Source: Microbacterium murale (GTDB taxonomy: Bacteria; Actinomycetota; Actinomycetes; Actinomycetales; Microbacteriaceae). From it: a stretch of DNA of 64,000 nt. Both the position numbers and the translations under genes were made by a program. The stretch spans positions 62,001-126,000 of the forward strand of contig NZ_BMCM01000005.1 in the NCBI RefSeq assembly GCF_014635185.1, written 5' to 3'. The notes below the pieces were generated by a model. That model was given only the letters and a program-made list of their open reading frames with translations, did not search any database and was not told the origin of the DNA. Of the stretch, positions 55,050 to 64,000 are shown in pieces; the first letter of the stretch is position 1, and each line of letters opens with the position of its first letter.

Positions 55050-56401
55050 GCGCGCCACCCCGACTTCCAGTCCTCTTCATCCGCAAGCGCGATCGCCTCT
55101 CCCGCCAGCACGATGGATCCGGCGATCACGACGGCCCGGCGATCCGATGACGCGGCCCATTCGCGTGCCGCATCTGCGGCGTCGGAGAGCGATGGATGCA
55201 CCGTGGCGCGGTGCCCCGCGGCTTCGACGAGATCCGCGATGGTGTCTGCGTCGCTCGCGCGCTCCGTCCCCGGCGCGGTCGCGAACACGTGGGAGGCTGC
55301 GGGTGCGAGCTCGGCGATGATGCCGGCCGCGTCCTTGTCGGCGAGAATTCCGAGCACAAGACCCCACTCGTCGAAGTCGAAGCTGTCGTCGAGCGACTGT
55401 GCGAGTGCCTTGGCGCCGTGCGGGTTGTGAGCGGCGTCGACGACTACGGTCGGCGCGATGCCGAGCAGCTGGAGCCGCCCTGGAGAGGTTGTCCCCTGCA
55501 GGCCGTCGGTGATGATGTCGCCGGCGATGTGCTGGCTGCCGGCGCCGATCAACGACTCCACGGCAGCCACCGCGAGAGCCGCGTTGTGCCCCTGGTGTGC
55601 GCCGTACAGCGGCAGGTATTCCTCGACGTAGGCGCCGGCGAGGCCACGGATGGTCAGCAGCTGACCGCCGACCGCAAGCTTCTGCTCGGTGAGTCCGAAC
55701 TCATCGCCCTCGAACGCGATGGTCGCGTTCTTCTCTGCGGCGACGCGGCGCAGCACCTGGGAGGCCTCTTCGGGCTGCTGGGCGGACACCACTGCGGCAC
55801 CCTCCTTGATGATGCCGGCCTTGACCTCGGCGATCGCCGCGATCGTGTCGCCCAGTCGATCGGCGTGGTCGATCGCGATCGGCGTGAACACCGCGACGTC
55901 GCCATCTGCGGTGTTCGTGGAATCCCACGAGCCACCCATGCCGACTTCGAGCACGAGCACATCGACCGGAGCATCCGACGCCGCGACGAACGCCAGCACG
56001 GTGAGCAGCTCGAAGAACGTCAGCGGAGCATCGCCGGTCTTCTCGAACTCGGCATCGACGATCGCAGCGAAGGGCTCGATCTCGTCCCAGGCGTCGGCGA
56101 TCGCGCCGTCGTCGATGGGCTCGCCGTCGATCATGATCCGCTCGGTGAAGCGCTCGAGGTGCGGGCTCGTGAACAGGCCGGTACGCAGGCCGTGGGCCCG
56201 CAGCAGGCTCTCGATCATGCGGGCCGTCGACGTCTTGCCGTTGGTGCCGGTGATATGCACGACACGGTAGGTGCGCTGCGGGTCGTCCAGGAGTTCGAGG
56301 ATGCGCGCCGTGCGCTCCTTGCGGGGCTGCACCCAGCGCTCCCCCGCCCTGCTCAGCAGTGCGTCGTAGACGGCGTCTGCGCGTTTGCGGTCGTCGCTCA
56401 T
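55046..56401 (-). CDS. folC: Dihydrofolate synthase / folylpolyglutamate synthase
   Basis: A 451-residue Mur-ligase-like enzyme adding glutamate to dihydropteroate/folates. P-loop [26 protein letters not shown], and [17 protein letters not shown] (the metal-binding region) are diagnostic, as is [15 protein letters not shown]. Normal length. ATGA overlaps at both ends (ileS upstream, DUF4233 downstream), so it is translated within the ileS operon. It would act in the same pathway as the pabB product far upstream. Confidence 0.96.
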   Translation of the reverse strand: MSDDRKRADAVYDALLSRAGERWVQPRKERTARILELLDDPQRTYRVVHITGTNGKTSTARMIESLLRAHGLRTGLFTSPHLERFTERIMIDGEPIDDGAIADAWDEIEPFAAIVDAEFEKTGDAPLTFFELLTVLAFVAASDAPVDVLVLEVGMGGSWDSTNTADGDVAVFTPIAIDHADRLGDTIAAIAEVKAGIIKEGAAVVSAQQPEEASQVLRRVAAEKNATIAFEGDEFGLTEQKLAVGGQLLTIRGLAGAYVEEYLPLYGAHQGHNAALAVAAVESLIGAGSQHIAGDIITDGLQGTTSPGRLQLLGIAPTVVVDAAHNPHGAKALAQSLDDSFDFDEWGLVLGILADKDAAGIIAELAPAASHVFATAPGTERASDADTIADLVEAAGHRATVHPSLSDAADAAREWAASSDRRAVVIAGSIVLAGEAIALADEEDWKSGWRA

Positions 56402-59400
56402 GCTGAGGCCTCGCTCTCCTGGTAGTCGTGTCGTGCGATGCTCACACGGATGCTGCCGACGTTGGCGTAAGTGCCCGGCTCGACCGTGGTCTCATGCTCG
56501 AAGCCGCCCTCCTGATACCCCCAGGAACCGCCGCCGAGTTCCAGCACGACCTCGTCCTTCGCGCCGAGCGAGTAGGAGACCGCGAGGGTCTCTTCCGCGA
56601 CTCTGGCCACCGCGAATGCTCTCTTGACCGCGAACAGATCCTTCGAGTCGCTGAACCACAGCTGGAGCCGGATCCGGTCGCTGACGTCGAACCCGGCGGC
56701 CTTGCGGCTGTCCTGCACGGCGCGGATCACGTCCCGCGCAAGGCCCTCTGCCGCCAACTCCCCGGTGACCGCGGTGTCGAGCAGCACGAAGCCGCCGCTC
56801 GGCACGATCGCAAGAGCCTCGCCCTCCGGCCGGCCCGTCGTCTCGAGCGCGAGCTCGTACTCGGCGGGCTCGAGCGCGATCCCATCGACGATGACGGTGC
56901 CGTCCTTGTCCTCCCAGAGCCCTGCCCTTGCGCCCGCGATCACATGCTGCACCTGCTTGCCCAGGCGCGGGCCCGCCGCACGAGCGTTCACGCTCAGGCG
57001 ATGGCTGATGCCGTACTCGGCTGCCGCGGTGTCCGTGAGCTGCACGAGCTCGACCGACTTCACGTTGAGCTCGTCTCGGAGGATGTCCTCGAACTGGCCC
57101 AGCGTGTTCGCCAGCGGCGAGACGACGGTGAAGCGCGACAGCGGCAGACGCACGCGCAGCTTCTCCTTCTTGCGCAGGGCGTTGCCGACGCTGGAGAGCT
57201 CGCGCACGGCATCCATCGCGTTTCGGATGTCATCCGCTGCGGGGAATGCGTCAGCATCCGGCCAATCGGTCAGGTGCACGCTGCGTCCGCCGGTGAGTCC
57301 CTGCCAGACGCGCTCGCTGACGAGTGGCACGAGGGGTGCCGCGACGCGCGTCAGCGTCTCGAGCACCGTGTAGAGCGTGTCGAACGCCTCACGGCTCTTC
57401 GGGTCGTCCGTGACGCCCGTCCAGAAGCGATCGCGCGAACGACGGATGTACCAGTTCGTCAGAACCTCGGCGAAGTCGCGAAGACGAGCGGATGCCGTGG
57501 TCGAGTCGAGCCCTTCGAGATCGGCCCGGACCTCTCGGACGAGGTCGCCCAGGCGCGCCAGGATGTACCGGTCGAGCACGTCGGTGGAGTCGGTGCGCCA
57601 TGCGGCTTCATAGCCGCCGTCGGAAGCGTTCGCGTACGTCGAGAAGAAGTACCACGAGCTCCACAGCGGCAGCAGGAATTCGCGCACGCCGGCGCGGATG
57701 CCCTCTTCCGTGACGGCGAGGTTGCCGCCGCGCAGCACCGAACTCGACATGAGGAACCAGCGCATCGCGTCGGAGCCGTCGCGGTCGAGCACCTCGGACA
57801 CATCGGGGTAGTTGCGCAGGGACTTCGACATCTTGAGTCCGTCATTGCCGAGCACGATGCCGTGGCAGCTGACGCCGGTGAACGCCGGGCGGTCGAACAG
57901 TGCGGTCGACAGCACGTGCATCAGGTAGAACCAGCCGCGGGTCTGCCCGATGTACTCGACGATGAAGTCCGCCGGCGAGTGCGAGTCGAACCACTCCTGG
58001 TTCTCGAACGGGTAGTGCACCTGCGCGTACGGCATGGATCCGGAGTCGAACCAGACGTCGAAGACGTCCTCGATGCGGCGCATGGTCGACTTCCCGGTCG
58101 GGTCGTCGGGGTTCGGGCGGGTCAGGTCGTCGATGTACGGCCGGTGCAGGTCGACCTCGCCCTCGGGGTTGCGCGGCAGCGTGCCGAAGTCGCGCTCCAG
58201 GTCTGCCAGCGACCCGTAGGAGTCCACGCGCGGGTGCTCCGGGTCATCGCTCTTCCAGATCGGGATGGGCGAGCCCCAGTAGCGATTGCGGCTGATCGAC
58301 CAGTCGCGCGCGCCCTCGAGCCACTTGCCGAACTGGCCGTGCTTGACGTTCTCGGGCACCCAGGTGATCTGCTCGTTGTTGGCGAGCATCTTGTCCTTGA
58401 TGTCCGTCACGCGGACGAACCAACTCGACACGGCCTTGTAGATCAGGGGGTTCCTGCAGCGCCAGCAGTGCGGATAGGAGTGCTCGTAGCTGGCCTCGCG
58501 GACGAGTCGTCCGGCGTCCTTGAGCACCCGGATGAGTGGACGGTTGGCGTCCATCCACAGCTCTCCGGCGACGTCCGTGACGTTCGGGAGGAAGCGTCCT
58601 CCGTCGTCAAGCGAGATGATCGTCGGGATACCGGCCGCACCGGCCACGCGCTGGTCGTCCTCGCCGTAGGCGGGAGCCTGGTGGACGATGCCGGTGCCGT
58701 CGGTGGTGGTGACGTAGTCATCGGCGAGGATGCGCCAGGCGTTCTCGGTGCCGTAGGTCTCGGCATCCGCGTAGTAGTCGAACAGGTGGTCGTACGTGAC
58801 GTCCTGCAGTTGTTCGCCCTTGACCGTCGCGTCGACGGCCGCGACGGCATCCGCTGCGGACTCGTAGCCGAGATCCTTGGCGTATCCGGCGAGCAGATCG
58901 CGTGCGAGCAGGTAACGGTGGGCGGATGCCTCGACCGGCTCATCCGCATTGTGCACATCGGCAGCGCCATTCGGCCCCGCCGGGAGCACCACGTACTCGA
59001 TGTCGGGCCCCACGGCGAGCGCGAGGTTCGTCGGAAGGGTCCACGGGGTCGTCGTCCACGCGAGCGCGCGCACGCCCGTGAGGCCGAGCGACTCGGCCTT
59101 GACGCCGGTGAGCGGGAATGTGACGGTCACGGACGGATCCTGACGCATCTTGTACACGTCGTCGTCCATGCGCAGCTCGTGCGCGCTGAGCGGCGTCTCG
59201 TCACGCCAGCAGTACGGCAGCACGCGATAGCCCTCGTAGGCGAGACCCTTGTCGTAGAGGGTGTTGAACGCCCAGAGCACACTCTCCATGTAGTTCGTGT
59301 CGAGGGTCTTGTAGCCGCGCTCGAAGTCGACCCAGCGCGCCTGGCGGGTGACGTAGTCCTGCCACTGGTCGGTGTATGCCAGCACCGACTCGCGCGCTTT

Positions 59401-59784
59401 GGCGTTGAAGACGTCGATGCCCATGGCTTCGATCTCGCTCTTCTCGGTGATGCCGAGCTGCTTCATGGCTTCGAGCTCTGCGGGCAGGCCGTGGGTGTCC
59501 CAGCCGAAGACGCGATCGACCTTCTTGCCGATCATGGTCTGGAAGCGCGGGAAGAGATCCTTGGCGTATCCCGTGAGCAGGTGGCCGTAGTGCGGCAGTC
59601 CGTTGGCGAACGGCGGGCCGTCGTAGAACACCCACTCCTCTGCACCCTCGCGCTGCGCGATGGACGCGCGGAACGTGTCGTCCTGTTTCCAGAAGTCGAG
59701 CACCTCGCGCTCGATCTGGGGAAACTTCGGGCTGGGTGCGACGTCGGCGGCGGGGCCGAAGGCGGAGGTTCGTGGGTAGGTCAT
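56398..59784 (-). CDS. ileS: Isoleucyl-tRNA synthetase (eukaryote-like type 2)
   Basis: An 1128-residue class Ia synthetase, longer than the E. coli enzyme and with the eukaryote-like architecture usual in actinobacteria. The HIGH motif is HYGH in [15 protein letters not shown] (residues 65-68), [11 protein letters not shown] follows, and KMSKS is exact in [12 protein letters not shown] (about 652). An editing domain and a long C-terminal region are present. Such type 2 IleRS enzymes are often naturally less sensitive to mupirocin; that is family knowledge, not shown here. The ATG at 59784 follows the T-box leader; no clear free ribosome binding site. Confidence 0.97.
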   Translation of the reverse strand: MTYPRTSAFGPAADVAPSPKFPQIEREVLDFWKQDDTFRASIAQREGAEEWVFYDGPPFANGLPHYGHLLTGYAKDLFPRFQTMIGKKVDRVFGWDTHGLPAELEAMKQLGITEKSEIEAMGIDVFNAKARESVLAYTDQWQDYVTRQARWVDFERGYKTLDTNYMESVLWAFNTLYDKGLAYEGYRVLPYCWRDETPLSAHELRMDDDVYKMRQDPSVTVTFPLTGVKAESLGLTGVRALAWTTTPWTLPTNLALAVGPDIEYVVLPAGPNGAADVHNADEPVEASAHRYLLARDLLAGYAKDLGYESAADAVAAVDATVKGEQLQDVTYDHLFDYYADAETYGTENAWRILADDYVTTTDGTGIVHQAPAYGEDDQRVAGAAGIPTIISLDDGGRFLPNVTDVAGELWMDANRPLIRVLKDAGRLVREASYEHSYPHCWRCRNPLIYKAVSSWFVRVTDIKDKMLANNEQITWVPENVKHGQFGKWLEGARDWSISRNRYWGSPIPIWKSDDPEHPRVDSYGSLADLERDFGTLPRNPEGEVDLHRPYIDDLTRPNPDDPTGKSTMRRIEDVFDVWFDSGSMPYAQVHYPFENQEWFDSHSPADFIVEYIGQTRGWFYLMHVLSTALFDRPAFTGVSCHGIVLGNDGLKMSKSLRNYPDVSEVLDRDGSDAMRWFLMSSSVLRGGNLAVTEEGIRAGVREFLLPLWSSWYFFSTYANASDGGYEAAWRTDSTDVLDRYILARLGDLVREVRADLEGLDSTTASARLRDFAEVLTNWYIRRSRDRFWTGVTDDPKSREAFDTLYTVLETLTRVAAPLVPLVSERVWQGLTGGRSVHLTDWPDADAFPAADDIRNAMDAVRELSSVGNALRKKEKLRVRLPLSRFTVVSPLANTLGQFEDILRDELNVKSVELVQLTDTAAAEYGISHRLSVNARAAGPRLGKQVQHVIAGARAGLWEDKDGTVIVDGIALEPAEYELALETTGRPEGEALAIVPSGGFVLLDTAVTGELAAEGLARDVIRAVQDSRKAAGFDVSDRIRLQLWFSDSKDLFAVKRAFAVARVAEETLAVSYSLGAKDEVVLELGGGSWGYQEGGFEHETTVEPGTYANVGSIRVSIARHDYQESEASA

Positions 59785-59985
59785 GTGTGCTCGCAGTGCT
59801 CGTGGCGGATGTGCGAGGACGATCCTCACGGACCGCGGTACCACCTCACGTGCTGCGCCTCACGGCACTGCCACTCTCACTGCGGCGATGACGGGCCTGC
59901 CCCGCTCGGTTCTAGTGGGCCTCGCGGCTGTTCTTCCGAGAGCTCCCCGGTGATGGCCGGATCAAAGCGTGTGCTGTCTATTGTA
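59785..59985 (-). promoter_or_regulatory. T-box riboswitch leader of ileS
   Basis: Minus strand carries the T-box sequence AGGTGGTACCGCGG at 59833-59846, the element that pairs with uncharged tRNA ends. Upstream lies a stem with an ATC (Ile) triplet at 59952-59954 in GGCCATCACCGG, matching the cognate codon. TACAAT at 59980-59985 is a likely -10 box. No T-run terminator follows the T-box, so control is probably of translation, the form known for actinobacterial ileS leaders. This region, plus the palindromic element beyond it, fills the 330-bp gap before the DUF559 gene. Confidence 0.9.
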
Positions 59986-60032
59986 CGCGGCCGTGCGCGG
60001 CGTGGTGCGCGGCGTGTGGTGCGTGCACTTCG

Positions 60033-60099
60033 TTCGGAGAAAGCACGTTCTTCGGAGCCATTCACGGTCCCGGCTCCGAAGAAGCTGCACTTCTCCGGA
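60033..60099. repeat. Palindromic element A, 3' of the DUF559 gene
   Basis: Imperfect inverted repeat: left arm 60033-60059, right arm 60072-60099 (about 25 of 28 positions pair, one bulge), loop 12 nt. Arms include TTCTTCGGAGCC and GGCTCCGAAGAA. A close copy in the same orientation (element B) lies on the other side of the DUF559 gene, with a different loop sequence. It ends 15 bp from the DUF559 stop. Confidence 0.85.
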
Positions 60100-60114
60100 G
60101 TTCATGCTCAGCCT

Positions 60115-60978
60115 TCATGCCGCGAGGTGCAGGCCCTGCGCCACCGTTCGCATGATCAGATCCTGCACAGCGGGCCAATCGTGCATCAGCTGCTGATAGC
60201 TGACCCGAATCACGTGATAGCCCATGAGGCGGAGTTCGGCGTCGTGGCGGATGTCCTCACTTCGCTGGGCACCGACATGATGCTTGCCATCGATCTGCAG
60301 CACGAGGCGCTCACCGATGAGCACGTCGACCCTGTGCCCCGCTATCCACGTCTGGATCAGCAGTCTGAGATTCAACCACCTCAAGCGTTCTCGTACGTAG
60401 GTCTCGCTACCTGCATCCGCGAATGGGTTGGCCCGGTCGAGCAGATCGCGTGCCGCATCCTTCCACGGATACTCGGCGAGGCCAGGAATCGTCACCAGAC
60501 CCCTGTTGAGTGCTGACTCCCATGTCGCCAGCGCCTGTTCAAACGGTTCGCAGCCCGCCACGAGCGCGAGCACGTTCTCGATCGGGTCGACCAGGGCATC
60601 AGGCTGCCGCGGCAGCAACGGTATCGACCAGTGAACGTGTGCGCGTTCCGTCTTACCGCCGGCGCTATGCGGATCCGCACCGACATGAAACTTCTCCGGC
60701 ATCTCGTGGACCCACAGCCCGAGCCGGGCAGCCTGCGAGATGCAGGTGACGACGACGCCTGCACGAGCCGCGGCGACCAGCACCGGGTCCGCGTCCTTCG
60801 TCGCCACCCACCCTCGGCGAACCCGCACGAGCTGTCCCGACGCCACGGCGCGTTCCAGAGCCGTACGACTCACTCCTTGTGTCTTCAGACGCTGCGTGCG
60901 CACGACGCCGCCCAGCTCGACGACGAGCTCGACGGGGTCCGAGACGGCTGGGTACAGCATCCCGCGATTCTGCTCCAA
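60115..60978 (-). CDS. DUF559 (Vsr/MTES_1575-like) nuclease-fold protein
   Basis: A 287-residue protein. The N-terminal half resembles the AbiEi-type winged-helix region (TQGVSRTALERAVASGQLVR, then VRRGWVA). The C-terminal DUF559 domain is a PD-(D/E)XK-like fold related to very-short-patch repair endonuclease: HRVDVLIGERLVLQIDGKHH supplies Asp and the QxDGKxH core, then DIRHDAELRLMGYHVIRV. The acidic residue usually before DGxxxH is Gln here, so activity may be altered. No toxin, methylase or restriction partner is adjacent. It is bracketed by palindromic elements A and B. Confidence 0.85.
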   Translation of the reverse strand: MEQNRGMLYPAVSDPVELVVELGGVVRTQRLKTQGVSRTALERAVASGQLVRVRRGWVATKDADPVLVAAARAGVVVTCISQAARLGLWVHEMPEKFHVGADPHSAGGKTERAHVHWSIPLLPRQPDALVDPIENVLALVAGCEPFEQALATWESALNRGLVTIPGLAEYPWKDAARDLLDRANPFADAGSETYVRERLRWLNLRLLIQTWIAGHRVDVLIGERLVLQIDGKHHVGAQRSEDIRHDAELRLMGYHVIRVSYQQLMHDWPAVQDLIMRTVAQGLHLAA

Positions 60979-61068
60979 AGCCGTACGAGCGCCGGCTGCG
61001 ATTCCAGGAGCAGTGGACAGATCTCATGATTCGACGGATGTGAAGAACGAGTGAGGTAGGCGCCTCGC

Positions 61069-61143
61069 TCGGAGAAATGCACGTTCTTCGGAGCCACCCG
61101 AGACTTGATCTCCGAAGAAGCTGCACTTCTCCGAAGAACGTGC
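61069..61143. repeat. Palindromic element B, 5' of the DUF559 gene
   Basis: Left arm 61069-61092, right arm 61111-61134, 24 nt each with two mismatches, 18-nt loop. The right arm continues with AGAACGTGC, repeating part of the left arm. Same arms as element A, different loop. It lies between the divergent DUF559 and pentapeptide-like genes. Confidence 0.85.
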
Positions 61144-61188
61144 GTAGCGGGGGAAGCTGTGGTGCTCCGCAGTGTCCTGCCCAGGACA

Positions 61189-61194
61189 TACGCT
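61189..61194 (+). promoter_or_regulatory. -10 box of the pentapeptide-like gene (leaderless)
   Basis: TACGCT, 6 nt (CAAGGA), GTG at 61201. The AAGGA directly abuts the start and is too close to serve as a ribosome binding site. Confidence 0.5.
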
Positions 61195-61200
61195 CAAGGA

Positions 61201-61851
61201 GTGGCCCGCTCCTCTGATTCCCCCGTTGCTCCCCGCGTCTCCGATCCCGACATCCCGCCCCACCTCGCAGATGCCGCCGCCGCACGCAGCGCAGACCTGC
61301 TGGCCGCGCGGCTCGACCTCTCCGGCACAGTCGACCTCGCCTACGCATCACTCGAGCAGTGCGTGATCGCCGCTGACGCCGACGGAGTGGACCTGGTCGG
61401 CTCCACGATCCTCGATGTCGAGATGACGGGCATCCGCGTCGCCTCCCTCAGCCTGCGAAACGCCGGCATCCGCCGACTGCGCATCACCGGCGGACGCATC
61501 GGCACGCTCGATCTCAGCGGCGCCCGCATCGACGAGCTCGAACTGCGCGATCTGCGGATCGACTACCTGAACCTCGGCGGGGCGAAGGGCACCGACCTGC
61601 TGTTCACCGGATGCACGATCCGCACCCTCGATATGCCGCAGGCCGAACTCAATCGGGTGCGCTTCGACGACTGCCGCAGCGATGAGGTCGATCCGCGCGG
61701 CCTTCGGGCGACCGACGTCGATCTGCGCGGACTCGACGCGGTCGGGTTCGTCGACACGAACGGCCTTCGCGGCACCACGCTCACGACTTTCCAGGTGCAG
61801 CAGCTCGCAGCGACCTTAGCCGCGGGCGTCGGTATCCAAGTCAAGGACTGA
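61201..61851 (+). CDS. Pentapeptide-repeat-like protein
   Basis: A 216-residue cytoplasmic protein built of short periodic strands with regularly spaced Leu/hydrophobic residues (for example LDLSGARIDELELRDLRIDY, then LNLGGAKGTDLLFTGCTI), the pattern of a right-handed pentapeptide beta helix, and a short C-terminal helix. Some such proteins mimic DNA and protect gyrase, but most, including this kind, have no known role. GTG 61201 is preferred over ATG 61105, which lies inside palindromic element B. Convergent with the ABC ATPase gene. Confidence 0.8.
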   Translation: MARSSDSPVAPRVSDPDIPPHLADAAAARSADLLAARLDLSGTVDLAYASLEQCVIAADADGVDLVGSTILDVEMTGIRVASLSLRNAGIRRLRITGGRIGTLDLSGARIDELELRDLRIDYLNLGGAKGTDLLFTGCTIRTLDMPQAELNRVRFDDCRSDEVDPRGLRATDVDLRGLDAVGFVDTNGLRGTTLTTFQVQQLAATLAAGVGIQVKD

Positions 61852-61866
61852 GACCAGACCCGACGC

Positions 61867-63366
61867 TCAACGCCCCGCGGCCAGCAGCTCCTGAGTGAAC
61901 GGATGCTGCGGAGCAGCGAACACCGCGGCAACCGGGCCCTGCTCCACCACGACACCGTCCTGCATCACGAGCACATCGCCGGACACCGCGGCGACGACAT
62001 CGAGGTCGTGCGAGATGAAGATCATGGTCAGCTCGCGATCGCGCTGCAGACGCCCGAGCAGCTGCAGCACCTTCTCGCGCACAGACGGGTCAAGAGCGGA
62101 GACCGGCTCGTCGAGCACCAGCACGTCGGGATCGGCGGCGAGCGCCCGAGCGATCGCGGCACGCTGCCGCTGACCACCTGACAGCTCAGCAGGTCGGCGT
62201 CGAGCCAGAGCCGGATCGAGGTCCACCTCCGCCATCAACGCCGCTACTCGTGCGGCCCGCGCTGCCCACGGCACATCACCCGCCTCGAGCGCCTCGCGCA
62301 GCGATCGCCCGATCGTCCAACGCGGATCGAACGCACCGAGCGGATTCTGGTGCACGAGCTGCACCCGATGCGCACCGGGATCGCCCGCCCAACGCAACTC
62401 TCCCGAGTCCGGCTTCTCCACGCCGACGATCATGCGCGCGAGCGTCGTCTTGCCCGAACCGGACTCCCCCACGACTCCCAGCGTCTGTCCCTGCAAGAGC
62501 GTGAACGACGCGCCGTCGACGGCCGGAACGCTGGAGAACGCCTTGGACACCTCGACCCCCGTGAGCACCGCGTCCCCGAGCCCGAACCGATCCGAACGCG
62601 GCTCGTGCATGGTCGCGGCGATCAGTTCGCGGGTGTACTCCTCCTGCGGTGCATCCAGCACATCGACGACCGCGCCGTGTTCGATGACCCGACCCGCTCG
62701 CATCACGAGCACGCGATCCGCGACTCTGCGCACCGCGGCGATGTCGTGACTGATGAACACGACGGCGGTACCCGCATCCGCGATCGATCGCAGCAGAGCG
62801 AGCACCCGCGCCTGCACGGTGGCATCCAGCGCAGTGGTCGGCTCGTCGGCGACGAGCACTGCAGGCTGACCCGCGAGCGCCGATGCGATCAGGGCGCGCT
62901 GCCGCAGCCCACCGGAGAGCTCGTGCGGGTACTGGGCTGCGCGACGCGCGGCATCCGTCATCGACACCGACTCCAGCAGCTCGATCGCACGAACCCGGCG
63001 CGCACGTCGCGACAGTCGCGTGTGGATCGCGAGCGGCTCAGCTACCTCTGCACCGACACGCCTCAGCGGGTCGAGCGACACCAGCGCATCCTGCGAGACC
63101 AGTCCCACACGACTGCCTCGCAGCTCACGCCACTCACTCTCCGAGAAGCCCCGAGCGTCGACACCGTCGATGCTCAGCACATCCGCGGTGACCCGCGCAG
63201 CGTCCGGCGTCAGCCCGAGCAGTGCGGATGCCGTGAGCGACTTCCCCGCACCCGACTCCCCGACGATCGCCAGACACTCCCCCGGGGCGACGTCGAACGA
63301 GACGCCGTCCACGAGCAGCATTCCCCGTATCGCGACCGACAGGTTCTGCACGACGAGCGCGCTCAT
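61867..63366 (-). CDS. Fused dual ATPase of a second peptide-type ABC importer
   Basis: A 499-residue protein with two nucleotide-binding domains. Domain 1: GESGAGKSL (about 36-44), LSGGLRQRA, VLVADEPTTALDA. Domain 2: GESGSGKTT, LSGGQRQRA, VLVLDEPVSALDP. It lacks the long oligopeptide C-terminal linker of the first importer's ATPase, so it is about 140 residues shorter and only distantly paralogous. Its ATG overlaps the permease stop by one base (TGATG). Likely exports no function of its own; it energises the upstream permeases. Substrate (peptide, nickel or other) is unknown. Confidence 0.94.
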   Translation of the reverse strand: MSALVVQNLSVAIRGMLLVDGVSFDVAPGECLAIVGESGAGKSLTASALLGLTPDAARVTADVLSIDGVDARGFSESEWRELRGSRVGLVSQDALVSLDPLRRVGAEVAEPLAIHTRLSRRARRVRAIELLESVSMTDAARRAAQYPHELSGGLRQRALIASALAGQPAVLVADEPTTALDATVQARVLALLRSIADAGTAVVFISHDIAAVRRVADRVLVMRAGRVIEHGAVVDVLDAPQEEYTRELIAATMHEPRSDRFGLGDAVLTGVEVSKAFSSVPAVDGASFTLLQGQTLGVVGESGSGKTTLARMIVGVEKPDSGELRWAGDPGAHRVQLVHQNPLGAFDPRWTIGRSLREALEAGDVPWAARAARVAALMAEVDLDPALARRRPAELSGGQRQRAAIARALAADPDVLVLDEPVSALDPSVREKVLQLLGRLQRDRELTMIFISHDLDVVAAVSGDVLVMQDGVVVEQGPVAAVFAAPQHPFTQELLAAGR

Positions 63367-64000
63367 CACGCCCTCCCCTCTGCACGTGCCCGCAGACTGC
63401 GACCGACGATGGTCGCCGACACCACGGTCAGCGTGATCGCCACGCCGGGGAACACCGCGATCCACCAGGCCGTGCCGAGTACGTTCCGCCCGCCCGAGAG
63501 CATGAGGCCCCACTCGGGCGACGGTTCGATCGGTCCGAGTCCGAGGAAGCTGAGGCCCGCGGCCGCGAGGATGCTGGAACCGATCCCGATCGTCGCCAGC
63601 ACGCTGAGCGAGCCGAGCACCCCTGGCACGACGTGACGGACGAACGCCCGCATCGCAGGGACGCCGAGGATGCGGGCGGCCTCCACATGCTCGGCGAGCG
63701 CGAGAGACCGAGTCTGCACCCGCGCGAGTCGCACGTACACCGGAACGGCGGCGATCGTCACGGCGATCGCGACATTCGTCGGTCCTGGTCCGAGAACCGC
63801 CACCACCACGAGCGCCACGAGGAACTCCGGGAATGCGAGCAGCACGTCCGTGATGCGCATGACCGTGGCATCCACGGCGCGCGGGGCGATGCCCGACAGC
63901 GCACCGACCACGAGCCCGATCACCAGCGCCAGAGCAGTCGCGAGCAGTCCGATTCCCACCGAACGTCCCGCACCGAAGACGACGCGCGAGAACACGTCGC
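63366..64000 (-). CDS. Peptide-type ABC transporter permease (DppC/OppC family), 5' end outside window
   Basis: At least 211 residues of a DppC-type permease running off the right edge. The visible part begins DVFSRVVFGAGRSVGIGLLA, the usual phrase after the first extracytoplasmic loop, and has five hydrophobic segments. The EAA loop reads EHVEAARILGVPAMRAFVRH. About 80 N-terminal residues are probably missing. The partner DppB permease and binding protein should lie beyond the window. Confidence 0.93.
   Translation of the reverse strand, partial: DVFSRVVFGAGRSVGIGLLATALALVIGLVVGALSGIAPRAVDATVMRITDVLLAFPEFLVALVVVAVLGPGPTNVAIAVTIAAVPVYVRLARVQTRSLALAEHVEAARILGVPAMRAFVRHVVPGVLGSLSVLATIGIGSSILAAAGLSFLGLGPIEPSPEWGLMLSGGRNVLGTAWWIAVFPGVAITLTVVSATIVGRSLRARAEGRA

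Noticed and set aside
56428-60516. Open frame of over 1300 codons antisense to ileS
   Set aside because: His/Arg/Val-rich composition typical of a mirror frame; ileS on the minus strand has full synthetase motifs.
60115-60978. DUF559 gene as part of a restriction-modification or AbiE toxin-antitoxin pair
   Set aside because: No methyltransferase, specificity subunit or AbiEii-type nucleotidyltransferase gene is adjacent; neighbours are ileS and a pentapeptide-like gene.

Overview
The window is about 64 kb of high-GC chromosome with almost no spacer DNA. It looks like a Gram-positive actinobacterium, most likely the family Microbacteriaceae and close to Microbacterium. That assignment is inferred from codon bias, the many GTG/TTG starts, the many leaderless -10 promoters, the gene orders hrcA-dnaJ-rsmE, rplU-rpmA-obg-proB-proA-nadD-rsfS and ileS-folC-DUF4233-ndk, and an ileS T-box of the actinobacterial kind. 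No rRNA, CRISPR array, integrase, transposase or prophage was seen; there is one tRNA (Ala, GGC).

Layout. 1-8.7 kb (mostly minus strand): CIRCE-controlled hrcA-dnaJ-rsmE, HIT-phoH, hemW, a DUF1990 gene and lepA, interrupted by a plus-strand GIY-YIG gene lying between inverted repeats. 8.9-14.6 kb: a dipeptide/oligopeptide-type ABC importer (two permeases, a fused double ATPase, a lipoprotein binding protein). 14.6-18.0 kb: alpha/beta hydrolase, then an MFS carrier with a GH1 beta-glucosidase. 18.1-22.6 kb: rpsT, holA, comEC, comEA. 22.8-26.9 kb: leuS and pabB; pabB carries an in-frame block of the repeat that flanks the GIY-YIG gene. 26.9-34.3 kb: assorted singletons (DedA, App1, a putative glycosylase, GH3, DUF805, SDR, DUF2804, flavin monooxygenase). 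34.4-36.7 kb: tRNA-Ala, then a long leader and a sodium:solute symporter with a 44-residue partner protein. 36.8-42.8 kb: cupin, tctCBA (tripartite tricarboxylate transporter) and a divergent CitA/CitB-like two-component system that probably controls it. 42.8-50.4 kb: SDR, rsfS, an unknown membrane protein, nadD, a small His-rich membrane protein, proA, proB, obg, rpmA, rplU. 50.6-54.6 kb: DUF4031, RNase E/G, VKOR, ndk. 54.6-60 kb: DUF4233, folC, ileS with a T-box leader. 60-64 kb: a DUF559 nuclease-like gene between palindromic elements, a pentapeptide-like protein, and the distal part of a second peptide-type ABC importer running off the end.

Most unusual content. Two different small nuclease-type genes (GIY-YIG at 1.4 kb, DUF559 at 60 kb) are each bracketed by their own family of palindromic repeats. 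One of those repeat families has also entered the coding sequence of pabB as in-frame 30-bp units. This resembles a nuclease-associated repeat dispersal system, by analogy with REP/RAYT, but only the arrangement is seen; mobility is inferred. Other notable points are about 16 genes with a -10 hexamer 5-9 nt (usually 6) before the start codon, implying leaderless mRNAs, and a pair of overlapping mini-ORFs in the symporter leader whose second stop codon sits in a hairpin loop.
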